DNA of 42,396 nucleotides from contig JAJDVM010000297.1 in NCBI GenBank assembly GCA_022826125.1, positions 1-42,396 of the forward strand. Reading direction: 5' to 3'. A model generated the notes under the pieces. It was not told the DNA's origin and did no database searches. It worked only from the letters and a program-made list of their open reading frames with translations. Origin of the DNA: Defluviicoccus sp. (GTDB lineage: Bacteria; Pseudomonadota; Alphaproteobacteria; MPNO01). Positions 15,768 through 23,462 of this stretch are shown piece after piece. A program made the position numbers and the translations under genes. The number at the start of each line of letters is the position of its first letter. Within the stretch, counting starts at the first letter, position 1.

Positions 15768-16736
15768 ATGATTGATCCGTTCTCGATCTTCGTGATCGTC
15801 GTCGTCGTCCTTGCCGTCGCGCTCGTCTTCATGGGCGTGAAGACGGTGCCGCAGGGCTTCGAGTTCACCGTGGAACGGTTCGGCCGCTACACCCGGACGC
15901 TGACGCCGGGGCTGCATCTGATCGTCCCGCTGGTGGACCGGATCGGCCAGCGGCAGAACGTGATGGAACAGGTCACCGACGTCCCCTCGCAGGAGATCAT
16001 CACGCGCGACAACGCGATGGTGAAGGTGGACGGGGTGGTGTTCTTCCAGGTGCTCGACCCGGTCAAGGCATCCTACGAGGTGCGGCGCCTGGAAGTTTCC
16101 ATCCTCAACCTCACCATGACCAATATCCGTACCGTCATGGGCTCGATGGACCTCGACGAGCTCCTGTCGCAGCGCGACAAGATCAACGCCGACCTGCTGA
16201 GGGTGGTCGACGAGGCGACCTCGCCCTGGGGGGTGAAGATCACCCGTATCGAGATCAAGGACATCACGCCCCCGACCGAGCTGGTCGACGCCATGGCGCG
16301 CCAGATGAAGGCCGAACGCGAGAAGCGCGCGACCATTCTCGAGGCCGAGGGCGTCCGTCAGTCGGAGATCCTGCGGGCCGAGGGCGAGAAACAGGCCCAG
16401 ATCCTCGACGCCGAGGGCCGGCGCGAAGCGGCGTTCCGCGACGCCGAGGCCCGCGAGCGGGAGGCGGAGGCCGAGGCCAAGGCGACGGAGATGGTCTCCA
16501 AGGCGATCGGGGAGGGCAACATCCAGGCGGTCAACTACTTCGTCGCCCAGAAATATGTCGGCGCGCTGGAGACCATCGGCAAGGCGCGCAACCAGAAGCT
16601 CGTGCTGATGCCGCTCGAAGCCTCGGGCGTGATCGGGGCCGTCGCCGGGCTCACCGAGATCGCCAGGCAGGCTTTCGGCGACGACGAGGGCGGCGGTTCC
16701 CGAAGCGGTTCGGTGCCGCAATCGGGCGGCAACTGA
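15768..16736 (+). CDS. qmcA: SPFH/Band 7 membrane protein QmcA
   Basis: 322 residues. An N-terminal membrane segment (about 6-24) is followed by the stomatin/prohibitin (SPFH) domain: VPQGFEFTVERFGRYTRTLTPGLHLIVP, then RDNAMVKVDGVVFFQ and SPWGVKITRIEIKDITPP. A long charged coiled coil (about 180-245) with AEGEKQAQILDAEG repeats follows. QmcA-type SPFH proteins assemble into cage-like membrane microdomain complexes and influence membrane protein quality control. The NfeD partner lies immediately downstream, the conserved arrangement for this family. It is unrelated to the surrounding catabolic genes and probably core genome. Confidence 0.93.
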   Translation: MIDPFSIFVIVVVVLAVALVFMGVKTVPQGFEFTVERFGRYTRTLTPGLHLIVPLVDRIGQRQNVMEQVTDVPSQEIITRDNAMVKVDGVVFFQVLDPVKASYEVRRLEVSILNLTMTNIRTVMGSMDLDELLSQRDKINADLLRVVDEATSPWGVKITRIEIKDITPPTELVDAMARQMKAEREKRATILEAEGVRQSEILRAEGEKQAQILDAEGRREAAFRDAEAREREAEAEAKATEMVSKAIGEGNIQAVNYFVAQKYVGALETIGKARNQKLVLMPLEASGVIGAVAGLTEIARQAFGDDEGGGSRSGSVPQSGGN

Positions 16737-16759
16737 CGCGGAGCCCCGGGGGACGCACG

Positions 16760-17227
16760 ATGATCGAATTCCCGGAGAGCATTTCGTTCTGGCACTGGCT
16801 GGCCTTCGGCGTCGCGGTGATGCTCGTCGAGGTGCTGGTGCCGGGCGTCATCTTCCTCTGGCTCGGCATCGCGGCGGTCGTCACGGGCCTCCTGCTTGCC
16901 GCCATCCCCTCGATGGCCTGGGAGATACAGGTCATCCTGTTCGCCGTCCTCTCGGTGGTGGCGATCTTCATAGGGCGCCGGGTCGTGTCCGCCCGCCAGG
17001 CGCCGACCGATCATCCGACCCTCAACCGGCGCGGCAGAAACCTGATCGGGACGCAATACACGCTGGACGCGGCGACCGAGGGCGGGCGCGGAAGGATGCG
17101 CGTGGGCGATACGGTGTGGCGGTTCACGGTGCGGCCGGAGGGCACCGAGCTGGCCAGGGATACGCGCATCGCCGTGGTCGACGTCGACGGCACCACCCTC
17201 ATCGTCGAGGCCGCGGGGGACGGTTAG
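16760..17227 (+). CDS. NfeD family membrane protein (QmcA partner)
   Basis: 155 residues: an N-terminal hydrophobic block with about three membrane segments (10-72), then a soluble OB-fold domain (about 85-152) with LIGTQYTLDAATEGGRGRMRVGDTVWRF. This is the short (YbbK-partner, NfeD1b-like) form without the ClpP-type protease domain. It lies 23 bp downstream of qmcA, and the two products are expected to form a complex, as in other SPFH-NfeD pairs. Its 3' end overlaps the stop codon of the convergent IclR gene by four bases. Confidence 0.9.
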   Translation: MIEFPESISFWHWLAFGVAVMLVEVLVPGVIFLWLGIAAVVTGLLLAAIPSMAWEIQVILFAVLSVVAIFIGRRVVSARQAPTDHPTLNRRGRNLIGTQYTLDAATEGGRGRMRVGDTVWRFTVRPEGTELARDTRIAVVDVDGTTLIVEAAGDG

Positions 17228-18000
17228 TCGCCTCTCTCGGCCTCGACCGTTCTCCGCTGCAATTCCGCTTCGGGCAGCACCCGGGCGATCTCCGCCTTCA
17301 GCTCGAGCAGCTTCTCCAGCAGAGTGTCCCTCGTGCTCCGAAAACGTTGCGACGGGGCGGGGATCGAGATCGCGTAGACGGCTCCGCGTACCCTGAAGGC
17401 GATGCCCGCGGCGGATATTCCCGCCGTGTGCTCGTCCAGATCGAGCCCGTATCCGGAGTCGCGGACGGTTCCGATTTCCGCCGCCACGTCGCGCGGCGCC
17501 CTGCCGGTTCCGAGCCCGCGGCGCTCATCCGCGGCGATGCGCGCCACCTCGCCGTCGTCGAGCCAGGCCAATGCCGCCTTTCCGTTCGCGGTCACCGTCA
17601 GCGGAAAGATCTCGCCGATCGCCGAGACCGTCCTCAAACGCTGCGTTCCGACGACCTGATCGACGAAAACCATGCCGTCGTCGCGCAGCACGGACAGATC
17701 GACCGTTTCCCCGGTATCGCGCGACAGCGCCTCGATCACCGGGCGCAACGTCCCTGAGACATCCTGCCGGGCGGCCTGGGCCAGCGCCAGGACCTCCGGT
17801 CCCAGCTGATAGCCGCCGGAAACGACGTTCGGCATCACGAGCTTCTCGGCCACCAGCCCGTTGACGATGCGCTGAACGGTGGAACGGGGCAGGCCGACCC
17901 TCCGGGCGATGCGGCCGAGGCTCAGCCCCCGGTTGTCCGCCTTGAGCGCGCGCAGGATGTCCGCGGCGCGGGAGAGAACCTGAATGCCCTGTTGTTCCAT
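17224..18000 (-). CDS. IclR family transcriptional regulator
   Basis: 258 residues from the ATG at 18000. The N-terminal winged helix-turn-helix (about 1-65; ILRALKADNRGLSLGRIARRVGLPRSTVQRIV) and C-terminal IclR effector-binding domain (about 80-250; GETVDLSVLRDDGMVFVDQV, AFGK-type region as NGKAALAWL) are complete. The upstream frame could start earlier (ATG 18042), but the family N-terminus and a GGAAAA site favour 18000. It is divergent from the cyclase operon, and two dyads lie in the shared 104-bp region, so it most likely controls that operon in response to one of its metabolites, and itself. Confidence 0.9.
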   Translation of the reverse strand: MEQQGIQVLSRAADILRALKADNRGLSLGRIARRVGLPRSTVQRIVNGLVAEKLVMPNVVSGGYQLGPEVLALAQAARQDVSGTLRPVIEALSRDTGETVDLSVLRDDGMVFVDQVVGTQRLRTVSAIGEIFPLTVTANGKAALAWLDDGEVARIAADERRGLGTGRAPRDVAAEIGTVRDSGYGLDLDEHTAGISAAGIAFRVRGAVYAISIPAPSQRFRSTRDTLLEKLLELKAEIARVLPEAELQRRTVEAERGD

Positions 18001-18042
18001 GGTTTTCCGGCCGACGCTTTTCCTGTCCTTTCGCTGTTGCAT

Positions 18043-18077
18043 TGTATTACAATACATATGTACCATGATACAGTACA
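18043..18077. promoter_or_regulatory. Candidate IclR operator region
   Basis: Two dyads lie in an AT-rich patch between the divergent IclR and cyclase genes: TGTATT-ac-AATACA (18043-18056) and TGTAC-n9-GTACA (18059-18077). The surrounding DNA is much more AT-rich than its neighbours. IclR proteins bind short palindromes in such divergent regions; the assignment is inference from position and symmetry. Confidence 0.55.
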
Positions 18078-18104
18078 AACGGACACCGACGGGGAGACCA
18101 CGGC

Positions 18105-18950
18105 ATGACGATCAACGTGCGCGGGGCCGACTATCAGGAAAATCTCGACAACGACATGGGGCTGGAGTTCTACGATCTGAGCCACCGCTGGGGGCTGGGA
18201 CAGCCCTGCTGGCCCTATTTCGAGGACGTCAAGATCGAGCGTCTGCACTCGATGGCCAAGTCGGGCGTGCTGACCCAGCGAATCACCACCGTGATGCATT
18301 CGGGAACCCATATCGACGCGCCCGGCCATGTCGTCGAAGGCACCGCGTTCATGGACGAGGTGCCGCTGCCCCACTTCTTCGGCACGGGCGTCGTGGTGTC
18401 GATCCCCAAGGACCGGTGGGAGGTGATCGGCGCGGACGATCTGGAGAACGCCACGCCGGAGATCCGCGAGGGCGACATCGTCATCGTCAATACCGGCTGG
18501 CACCGGCATTACGGCGACAACCAGACCTACTACGCCTACTCCCCGGGCTTCTACAAGGAGGCCGGCGAGTGGTTCGCCGAGAAGAAGGTCAAGATGGTCG
18601 GCACCGACACCCAGGCGCTGGACCATCCGCTGGGCACGGCGATCGCGCCGCACGGGCCGGGCTGGCCGCACGGGCTGATGCCCCACGTAGTGCGCCGGTA
18701 CGAGGAGGAAACCGGCCGCAAGGTGCTCGACGATTTCCCGGAGTGGGAGCCGTGCCACCGGGCCATCCTCTCGCAGGGCATCTGCGGCATCGAGAATGTC
18801 GGCGGAGAGATCGACAAGGTCACCGGCATGCGCGTCACCTTCGCCGCCTTCCCGTGGCGCTGGAAGGAGGGCGACGGCTGCATCGTCCGGCTGGTCGCCA
18901 TGGTCGACCGTTCCGGGAGCTACCGGATCGAAACCGGGGAGGCCTCGTGA
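18105..18950 (+). CDS. Cyclase family metal-dependent hydrolase (kynurenine formamidase-like fold)
   Basis: 281 residues. The metal-binding signature HSGTHIDAPGH is complete (H65, H69, D71, H75), and YDLSHRWGLGQPCWP near the N-terminus is typical of the cyclase/KynB/isatin hydrolase superfamily, which hydrolyses cyclic amides, formamides or lactone-like substrates at a Zn/Mn centre. It is longer than bacterial KynB (about 210), nearer to the isatin-hydrolase/alkylated-ring branch. The ATG follows GGGGAGA. It is first in an operon that continues with cupin, SDR and dehydrogenase genes with 4-bp overlaps or near contact, so it likely opens the ring of the pathway's substrate. Confidence 0.9.
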   Translation: MTINVRGADYQENLDNDMGLEFYDLSHRWGLGQPCWPYFEDVKIERLHSMAKSGVLTQRITTVMHSGTHIDAPGHVVEGTAFMDEVPLPHFFGTGVVVSIPKDRWEVIGADDLENATPEIREGDIVIVNTGWHRHYGDNQTYYAYSPGFYKEAGEWFAEKKVKMVGTDTQALDHPLGTAIAPHGPGWPHGLMPHVVRRYEEETGRKVLDDFPEWEPCHRAILSQGICGIENVGGEIDKVTGMRVTFAAFPWRWKEGDGCIVRLVAMVDRSGSYRIETGEAS

Positions 18951-19297
18951 TGCTGGTCAAGCGGTTCGAGGACGCCGAACCCTACGAAGCACCCAACCAC
19001 TGGGACGTGATCGGGCTTCGGCTGCAGGGTTTCGAGGACGGCGGGCCGGCCAACCAGTGGGTCGGCCTCTCCCACTATCTTCCCGGCGGAGGCGCCGGGC
19101 CGGACGCCACGCCGTTCGAAAAGGTCTATGTCGTGCTCGACGGCGAGGCGACCCTGACGGTGGGCGGCGAGGAGACCGTCCTGCGGCGCTACGATTCCTG
19201 CACCATCGCGCCCGACGAAGTCCGCAAGATCGAAAACCGGTCCAACCATGTCTGCACGTTGCTGGTCGTGATCCCGTATCCGGACGCCGCGTCATGA
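18950..19297 (+). CDS. Cupin domain protein
   Basis: 115 residues forming a single cupin barrel: GLSHYLPGGGAGPDATPFEKVYVVLDGEATLTVGG (motif 1, about 40-73) and DSCTIAPDEVRKIENRS (motif 2, about 81-97). The usual metal-ligand histidines are mostly replaced (the position after GGG.G is Asp/Ala and motif 2 lacks His), so it may not bind metal and could be an isomerase-like or binding protein. Its ATG overlaps the TGA of the cyclase gene (ATGA), and the next gene overlaps its own stop in the same way, indicating coupled translation. Confidence 0.85.
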   Translation: MLVKRFEDAEPYEAPNHWDVIGLRLQGFEDGGPANQWVGLSHYLPGGGAGPDATPFEKVYVVLDGEATLTVGGEETVLRRYDSCTIAPDEVRKIENRSNHVCTLLVVIPYPDAAS

Positions 19298-20079
19298 AAC
19301 CGTCGGAAATCTTCGACGTCGCCGGCAAGTCCGCGCTGATCGCGGGCGCGTCGGGCGCGTTCGGCGCGGTCGCCGCGCGGACCCTGGCGGAAGCCGGATG
19401 CCGGCTGACCTTGACCGGCGGCAACGCGGACGCGCTGGAGGCGGTGGCGGGTGAGTGCCGGGAGCTCGGCGCCGCGGTCGCCACGGTGAACGCGCGCCCC
19501 GAATCCGAACGCGCGGCGGACGGTTTCGTCGAAAGCGCCGTAGAGGCGCACGGCCGTCTCGACATCCTGGTCGTCGCCTCGGGCATCAACAGGGTGGCGA
19601 AGATCGACGAAATGGCGCCGGAAACCTTCGCCGAGGTCATGGATGCCAACGTCACCCAGTCCTGGCTACTGGCCCGCGCGGCGACGCGCCGGATGAGGGC
19701 GCAGGGGGACGGCGGCAAGATCGTCCTCGTTTCCTCGGCGCGCGGGCTGCTCGGCCATCCCGCCGGCTATACAGCCTATTGCGCGTCGAAGGCGGCGGTC
19801 GACGGGATCGTGAAGGCTCTGGGCTGCGAGCTGGGTCCGACGGGGATCACGGTCAACGCGATCGCGCCCACCGTCTTCCGCTCACCGCTGACCGAATGGA
19901 TGTTCGAGGACACGCCGGAGTCGACGAAGGTCAGGGAGGGTTTTCTGACCCGCCTTCCCAAGGGCCGCCTCGGCGAACCGGAGGATCTCGCCGGCCCGTT
20001 GCTGTTCCTCGCGTCGCGGGCATCGGACTTCTACACCGGGCACATCCTCTACGCGGACGGCGGCTACACGGCGGGCTAG
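19294..20079 (+). CDS. Short-chain dehydrogenase/reductase (SDR)
   Basis: 261 residues, classical SDR: cofactor loop GASGAFG (about 18-24), the NAG-like position changed to ASG, catalytic Ser in VSSARG, and YCASK with Tyr and Lys. The C-terminal DFYTGHILYADGGY is typical. It oxidises or reduces a hydroxyl/keto group with NAD(P)(H). The ATG overlaps the cupin stop by four bases. Third gene of the IclR-linked operon; the next gene is another NAD-dependent dehydrogenase, so two redox steps are predicted. Confidence 0.9.
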   Translation: MKPSEIFDVAGKSALIAGASGAFGAVAARTLAEAGCRLTLTGGNADALEAVAGECRELGAAVATVNARPESERAADGFVESAVEAHGRLDILVVASGINRVAKIDEMAPETFAEVMDANVTQSWLLARAATRRMRAQGDGGKIVLVSSARGLLGHPAGYTAYCASKAAVDGIVKALGCELGPTGITVNAIAPTVFRSPLTEWMFEDTPESTKVREGFLTRLPKGRLGEPEDLAGPLLFLASRASDFYTGHILYADGGYTAG

Positions 20080-20083
20080 GGCG

Positions 20084-21001
20084 ATGATCGCCACCGTAGG
20101 AGTCGTCGGTGCCGGGTTGATGGGGCACGGGATTGCGCTCACGTTCGCGCGCGCCGGGCTGACGGTTCGCGTTCACGACCCGGCGCCGCAGGCTCTCCAG
20201 GACCTGCCGGACCGGGTGGCGGCGAGCATGGAAGCGGTCGGCGAGGCGCGCGCCGATATCGAGACCGCCCTCCGCCGCATCGCGACCTGCTCCGCGCTGG
20301 CCGAAGCGGTCGCGGACGCCGATCTGGTCATCGAGGCCGTGCCGGAGAAGCTCGATCTCAAACGGTCCGTCTTTCGCGACATCGAGGCCGCGGCGTCCGG
20401 GAGCTGCATCCTCGCGTCCAACACGTCGGTGCTGCCGATTACCGAGATCGCCGCCGGGCTGACGGCGCGCGAGCGAACGCTCGGGACCCATTGGTGGAAC
20501 CCGCCGCACATCGTCCCGCTGGTCGAGGTCGTTCGGACCGAATGGACCTCGCGGACGGCGGTCGACGCGACGGTGGACGTGCTGACCCGAGTGGGCAAAC
20601 GTCCCGTGCGGGTGGAAAAGGACGTGCCGGGTTTCATCGGCAACCGGCTGCAACATGCGCTGTGGCGGGAGGCGATCGCCCTCGTCGAAAACGGCATTTG
20701 CGATGCCGAAACGGTGGACACGGTCGTCAAGGAAAGCTTCGGACGGCGCCTTGCCGTCCTCGGACCGCTGGAGAATGCCGACCTGGTCGGCACCGACCTG
20801 ACACTCGACATTCACAATGCCGTCCTTTCCGACCTCGAAACGCGCCCCGGCCCGTCGCCCTACCTCGAAGACCTCGTGCGGAGCGGCCGGCTGGGCATGG
20901 CCGCCGGCGGGGGGTTCCGCGACTGGACGCCCGAGACGGCGCGCGCGGTCCGGGAGCGGCTCGAGGCTTATCTGAAGAAGCTTGAAACGATCCTCGAATA
21001 A
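20084..21001 (+). CDS. 3-hydroxyacyl-CoA dehydrogenase family protein, NAD-binding and C-terminal domains
   Basis: 305 residues. The N-terminal Rossmann motif GVVGAGLMGHGIA (6-18), ADLVIEAVPEKLDLK, SNTSVLPITEIA, and the THWWNPPHIVPLVEVV segment with its catalytic His match the beta-hydroxyacyl-CoA dehydrogenase (PaaH/Hbd) family; VPGFIGNRLQHALWREA starts the C-terminal domain. WWNPP replaces the usual FFNPP, seen also in L-gulonate and carnitine dehydrogenase-type relatives, so the substrate may be a free hydroxy acid rather than a CoA ester. Four bases after the SDR stop; last gene of the IclR-linked operon. Confidence 0.9.
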   Translation: MIATVGVVGAGLMGHGIALTFARAGLTVRVHDPAPQALQDLPDRVAASMEAVGEARADIETALRRIATCSALAEAVADADLVIEAVPEKLDLKRSVFRDIEAAASGSCILASNTSVLPITEIAAGLTARERTLGTHWWNPPHIVPLVEVVRTEWTSRTAVDATVDVLTRVGKRPVRVEKDVPGFIGNRLQHALWREAIALVENGICDAETVDTVVKESFGRRLAVLGPLENADLVGTDLTLDIHNAVLSDLETRPGPSPYLEDLVRSGRLGMAAGGGFRDWTPETARAVRERLEAYLKKLETILE

Positions 21002-21053
21002 CCGGGCGGCCGGCTCCGACTGACGGACCGACCGCCGTGCGCTAGATTGGCGC

Positions 21054-21959
21054 GTGGACAACGCCTCGAGACAGACCGCCGCGACCGTGGATGCAGCCCG
21101 TGTCCTGAGGGGCGTGGCCTGGGCGGTCGTCTCGATGGCGATGTTCACCTTCACGCCGGTCTTCGTCCGCTTCCTTTCCGCGGACATGCACGCGGTGGAA
21201 ATCATCTTCCATCGCTCGCTGATCGCCACCGTGGTGCTCTTCGCCTGGTTCGTGTGGCGCGACATTTCGCGGCTCAGGACCCGCGTCATCAAATCCCATG
21301 TCGGCCGCGCGGCGCTCAACTTCGGCGGCATGGCGCTGTGGTTCCAGGCGATCATCGCCATGCCGCTCGCCGAGGCGACGGCGCTCCACTTCACCCTGCC
21401 GCTCTACACGGTGATCTTCGCCGCGCTGTTCCTCGGGGAGCGGGTCGGCTGGCGGCGCTGGTCGGCGACGGCGGTCGGGTTCCTCGGCGCCCTGATCGTG
21501 CTTCGGCCGGGCGCCGTGCCGATTTCCGCCCCGGCTATGATGGTGCTCGCCTCCGCCGCCTTCTATGGCGGCGCGGTGGTGATGATAAAGCTGCTGACCC
21601 GGACCGACGCGGCGCTTCCCATCGCGTTCTATTCGAACCTGCTGATGGGGGTCATCGCCCTGGTGCCGACGATCTTCCTTTGGAAGGGGCCGGCGCTCTC
21701 CGACATACCCCTCCTCCTGGCGCTCGCCGCGATCGGCACCGCGGCGCCCTATTGCTTCACCCGGGCGCTGGCCAATCTGGACGCCAGCGTGGTCGCGCCG
21801 CTCGACTTCCTCCGCCTGCCGTTCACCGCGCTGGCCGCCTGGCTGATCTTCACCGAGGTGCCGGACCGCTGGACCTGGGTGGGCGCGGCCGTGATCTTCG
21901 GCTCCACGACCTATGTGGCGCGGCGCGAAGCGCGTCTCAAGGAACGGGGCGCGCAATGA
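21054..21959 (+). CDS. EamA/DMT family transporter (first of a tandem pair)
   Basis: 301 residues, about ten membrane helices in two EamA repeats; the family signature MPLAEATALHFTLPLYTVIFAALFLGER lies near residue 100-127. DMT exporters move amino acids, organic acids, nucleosides or drugs across the inner membrane. The GTG at 21054 has only a weak ribosome site; no better start upstream of the first helix was found. It overlaps the next transporter by four bases (ATGA). Substrate unknown; position after the catabolic operon hints at an organic acid or metabolite. Confidence 0.88.
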   Translation: MDNASRQTAATVDAARVLRGVAWAVVSMAMFTFTPVFVRFLSADMHAVEIIFHRSLIATVVLFAWFVWRDISRLRTRVIKSHVGRAALNFGGMALWFQAIIAMPLAEATALHFTLPLYTVIFAALFLGERVGWRRWSATAVGFLGALIVLRPGAVPISAPAMMVLASAAFYGGAVVMIKLLTRTDAALPIAFYSNLLMGVIALVPTIFLWKGPALSDIPLLLALAAIGTAAPYCFTRALANLDASVVAPLDFLRLPFTALAAWLIFTEVPDRWTWVGAAVIFGSTTYVARREARLKERGAQ

Positions 21960-22870
21960 AGACGGCGCTCTCCGGCGACACCCTGATCCTGGCGACCGGG
22001 TGGATGGGCGCGATGATCGCGTCGTTCCTGCTGCAGATGATCGCCGTCCGGGAGCTTTCCGGCAATCTGGACGTGTTCCAGATCCTGTTCATGCGGAGCT
22101 GCATCTCGCTGCTCATCGTGACGCCCTTCCTCGCGACCCGCGGCGCGCAACTGCTCCGCACGAAGCGGATCGGCACGCATTTCGCGCGCAACGGCGTCAA
22201 CTTCGTCGCCCAGGCGGCCTGGACCTACGGCGTCGCGATGCTGCCGCTGGCGGCGGTAACAGCGCTCGAGTTCTCGACGCCGTTGTGGGTCGCGCTGCTC
22301 GCCGCTTTGTTCCTCGGCGAGCGCCTGTCGCGGCACCGGGTGATCGCCGTGGCCGCCGGTTTCATCGGCGTCCTGGTGATCCTGCGGCCCGGCGTCGAGG
22401 CGGTGCAGCTCGCCGCGCTGGTGGTTCTCGCCTCGGCGCTCTTCTTCGCCACCTCCAACGTGATCGCAAAGTCGCTCACCCGCACCGAGGACACGCTCAC
22501 CATCGTGATCTGGATGCAGATCATGCAGCTCCCGCTGGGCTTTTTCGCCTGTATCTGGACCTGGACCGATCCGGCGTGGAGCGACGCGCCGTGGCTGGTC
22601 GTGATCGGATGCACCGGCCTCTCGGCGCATTACTCGATGGCGAAGGCCTTCTCGCTCGCCGACGCGACGGTCGCCATGCCGATCGACTTCCTGCGTCTGC
22701 CGTTGGCCGCCCTGGTCGCCTACGCGATATACAGGGAACCGGTGAGCATCTTCGTCTTCCTCGGCGCCGCCCTGATGTTCGCCGGGAACTTCTACGCCGT
22801 CCGGCAGGAACGCCGGCTGGCAAATCGTCGAGAGGGAGAGCCGCGATGGGACTCATCACGGACGACATGA
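21956..22870 (+). CDS. EamA/DMT family transporter (second of a tandem pair)
   Basis: 304 residues, about ten membrane helices. The segment LPLAAVTALEFSTPLWVALLAALFLGERLSRHR aligns with the preceding transporter, but overall identity is modest, so this is an old duplication or a functional pair rather than a recent one. The ATG overlaps the TGA of the first transporter, implying coupled translation and perhaps equal amounts. EamA proteins can form dimers, so a heterodimer is possible but unproven. Its last 25 bp overlap the start of the PPOX-fold gene. Confidence 0.88.
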   Translation: MKTALSGDTLILATGWMGAMIASFLLQMIAVRELSGNLDVFQILFMRSCISLLIVTPFLATRGAQLLRTKRIGTHFARNGVNFVAQAAWTYGVAMLPLAAVTALEFSTPLWVALLAALFLGERLSRHRVIAVAAGFIGVLVILRPGVEAVQLAALVVLASALFFATSNVIAKSLTRTEDTLTIVIWMQIMQLPLGFFACIWTWTDPAWSDAPWLVVIGCTGLSAHYSMAKAFSLADATVAMPIDFLRLPLAALVAYAIYREPVSIFVFLGAALMFAGNFYAVRQERRLANRREGEPRWDSSRTT

Positions 22871-23328
22871 GGCGGGTCATCGAATCGACCCGTCTCGCCT
22901 TCGTCGCGACCGTCAACCCGGACGGAACCCCCAACCTGTCGCCGAAGAGCTCGCTCGCCGTGCTCGACGAGAACCGCATCGGTTTCGCCGACATCGCATC
23001 GCCCAACACGGTGCGCAATCTCAAGGCCAACCCGGCGATCGAGGTCAACGCCATCGACATCTTCATGCGGCGCGGCTACCGGTTTCGCGGCACGGCCACG
23101 CTGGAGCCGCCGGGAAGCGAGACGTTCGCGAGGATCGCCGAGCCCTTCTGGGCCCAAAACGGCAGGGATTTCCCGATCCACGGCGTAGTCGACATCGCCG
23201 TCGAGAAGGCCCTCCCCGTGCTCTCCCCCGCCTACACCTTCATCGAGGGCGTGACCGAGGACGCGCTGCGCGAGGCCTATTACGGGAAGTACGGGGTGAC
23301 GCCGATAGACAGCTCCCCCTCGCCCTGA
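22846..23328 (+). CDS. Pyridoxamine 5'-phosphate oxidase (PPOX)-fold protein, FMN-binding split barrel
   Basis: 160 residues. DDMRRVIESTRLAFVATVNPDGTPNLSPKSSLAV is the start of the FMN-binding split barrel, followed by RIGFADIASPNTVRNLKANPAIEV. Such proteins bind FMN, F420 or heme, and this type is often annotated as pyridoxamine phosphate oxidase-like; it is not the HpaC-type flavin reductase. The ATG at 22846 follows GAGGGAGAG and overlaps the transporter gene by 25 bp. The final codons (SSPSP and stop) fall at the start of a class R2 repeat, so the natural C-terminus was probably altered when the repeat arrived. Confidence 0.85.
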   Translation: MGLITDDMRRVIESTRLAFVATVNPDGTPNLSPKSSLAVLDENRIGFADIASPNTVRNLKANPAIEVNAIDIFMRRGYRFRGTATLEPPGSETFARIAEPFWAQNGRDFPIHGVVDIAVEKALPVLSPAYTFIEGVTEDALREAYYGKYGVTPIDSSPSP

Positions 23329-23410
23329 CCCTCTCCCCCGCGGAGGGAGAGGGGATTTCGGCGGCCTCCGCTCCTCTTCTCCCCTCCCGCTTGCGGGAGA
23401 GGCCGGGGGA
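23314..23410. repeat. Dispersed intergenic repeat (class R2), copy 2
   Basis: Inverted copy of the element at 1-90: CCCTCGCCCTGACCCTCTCCC, hairpin CCCTCTCCC...GGGAGAGGG (23329-23354), a variable part, then hairpin CCTCCCGC-tt-GCGGGAG (23383-23399). It provides the stop codon of the PPOX-fold gene on the plus strand and interrupts a PIN-toxin reading frame coming from the minus strand. Two degraded gene ends at one element suggest insertion with loss of flanking DNA. Confidence 0.75.
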
Positions 23411-23462
23411 AGGCGGGGAAGGCGTCCAGCGCCAGCGCCACGGACGTATCGAGATAGATCAC
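23411..23462 (-). pseudogene. PIN-domain (VapC-type) toxin, 5' remnant
   Basis: Immediately after the Phd-like antitoxin, a GTG overlapping its TGA (GTGA) opens a frame beginning MIYLDTSVALAL, the classic first strand of PIN-domain toxins with the first catalytic Asp. About 14 codons in, the frame runs into the class R2 repeat and continues only as repeat-derived Pro/Gly/Arg sequence. The other catalytic acids are absent, so no functional toxin is made from this locus. Confidence 0.7.

Noticed and set aside
22846-23328. PPOX-fold protein as the flavin reductase for the HpaB-type and group-D hydroxylases
   Set aside because: It is the pyridoxamine-oxidase-like split barrel, not the HpaC/flavin-reductase type, and lies far from both hydroxylase genes.
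23280-23462. 60-residue open frame as a complete small protein
   Set aside because: Only the first 14 or so codons resemble a PIN toxin; the rest is translated repeat DNA, so it is recorded as a pseudogene remnant.
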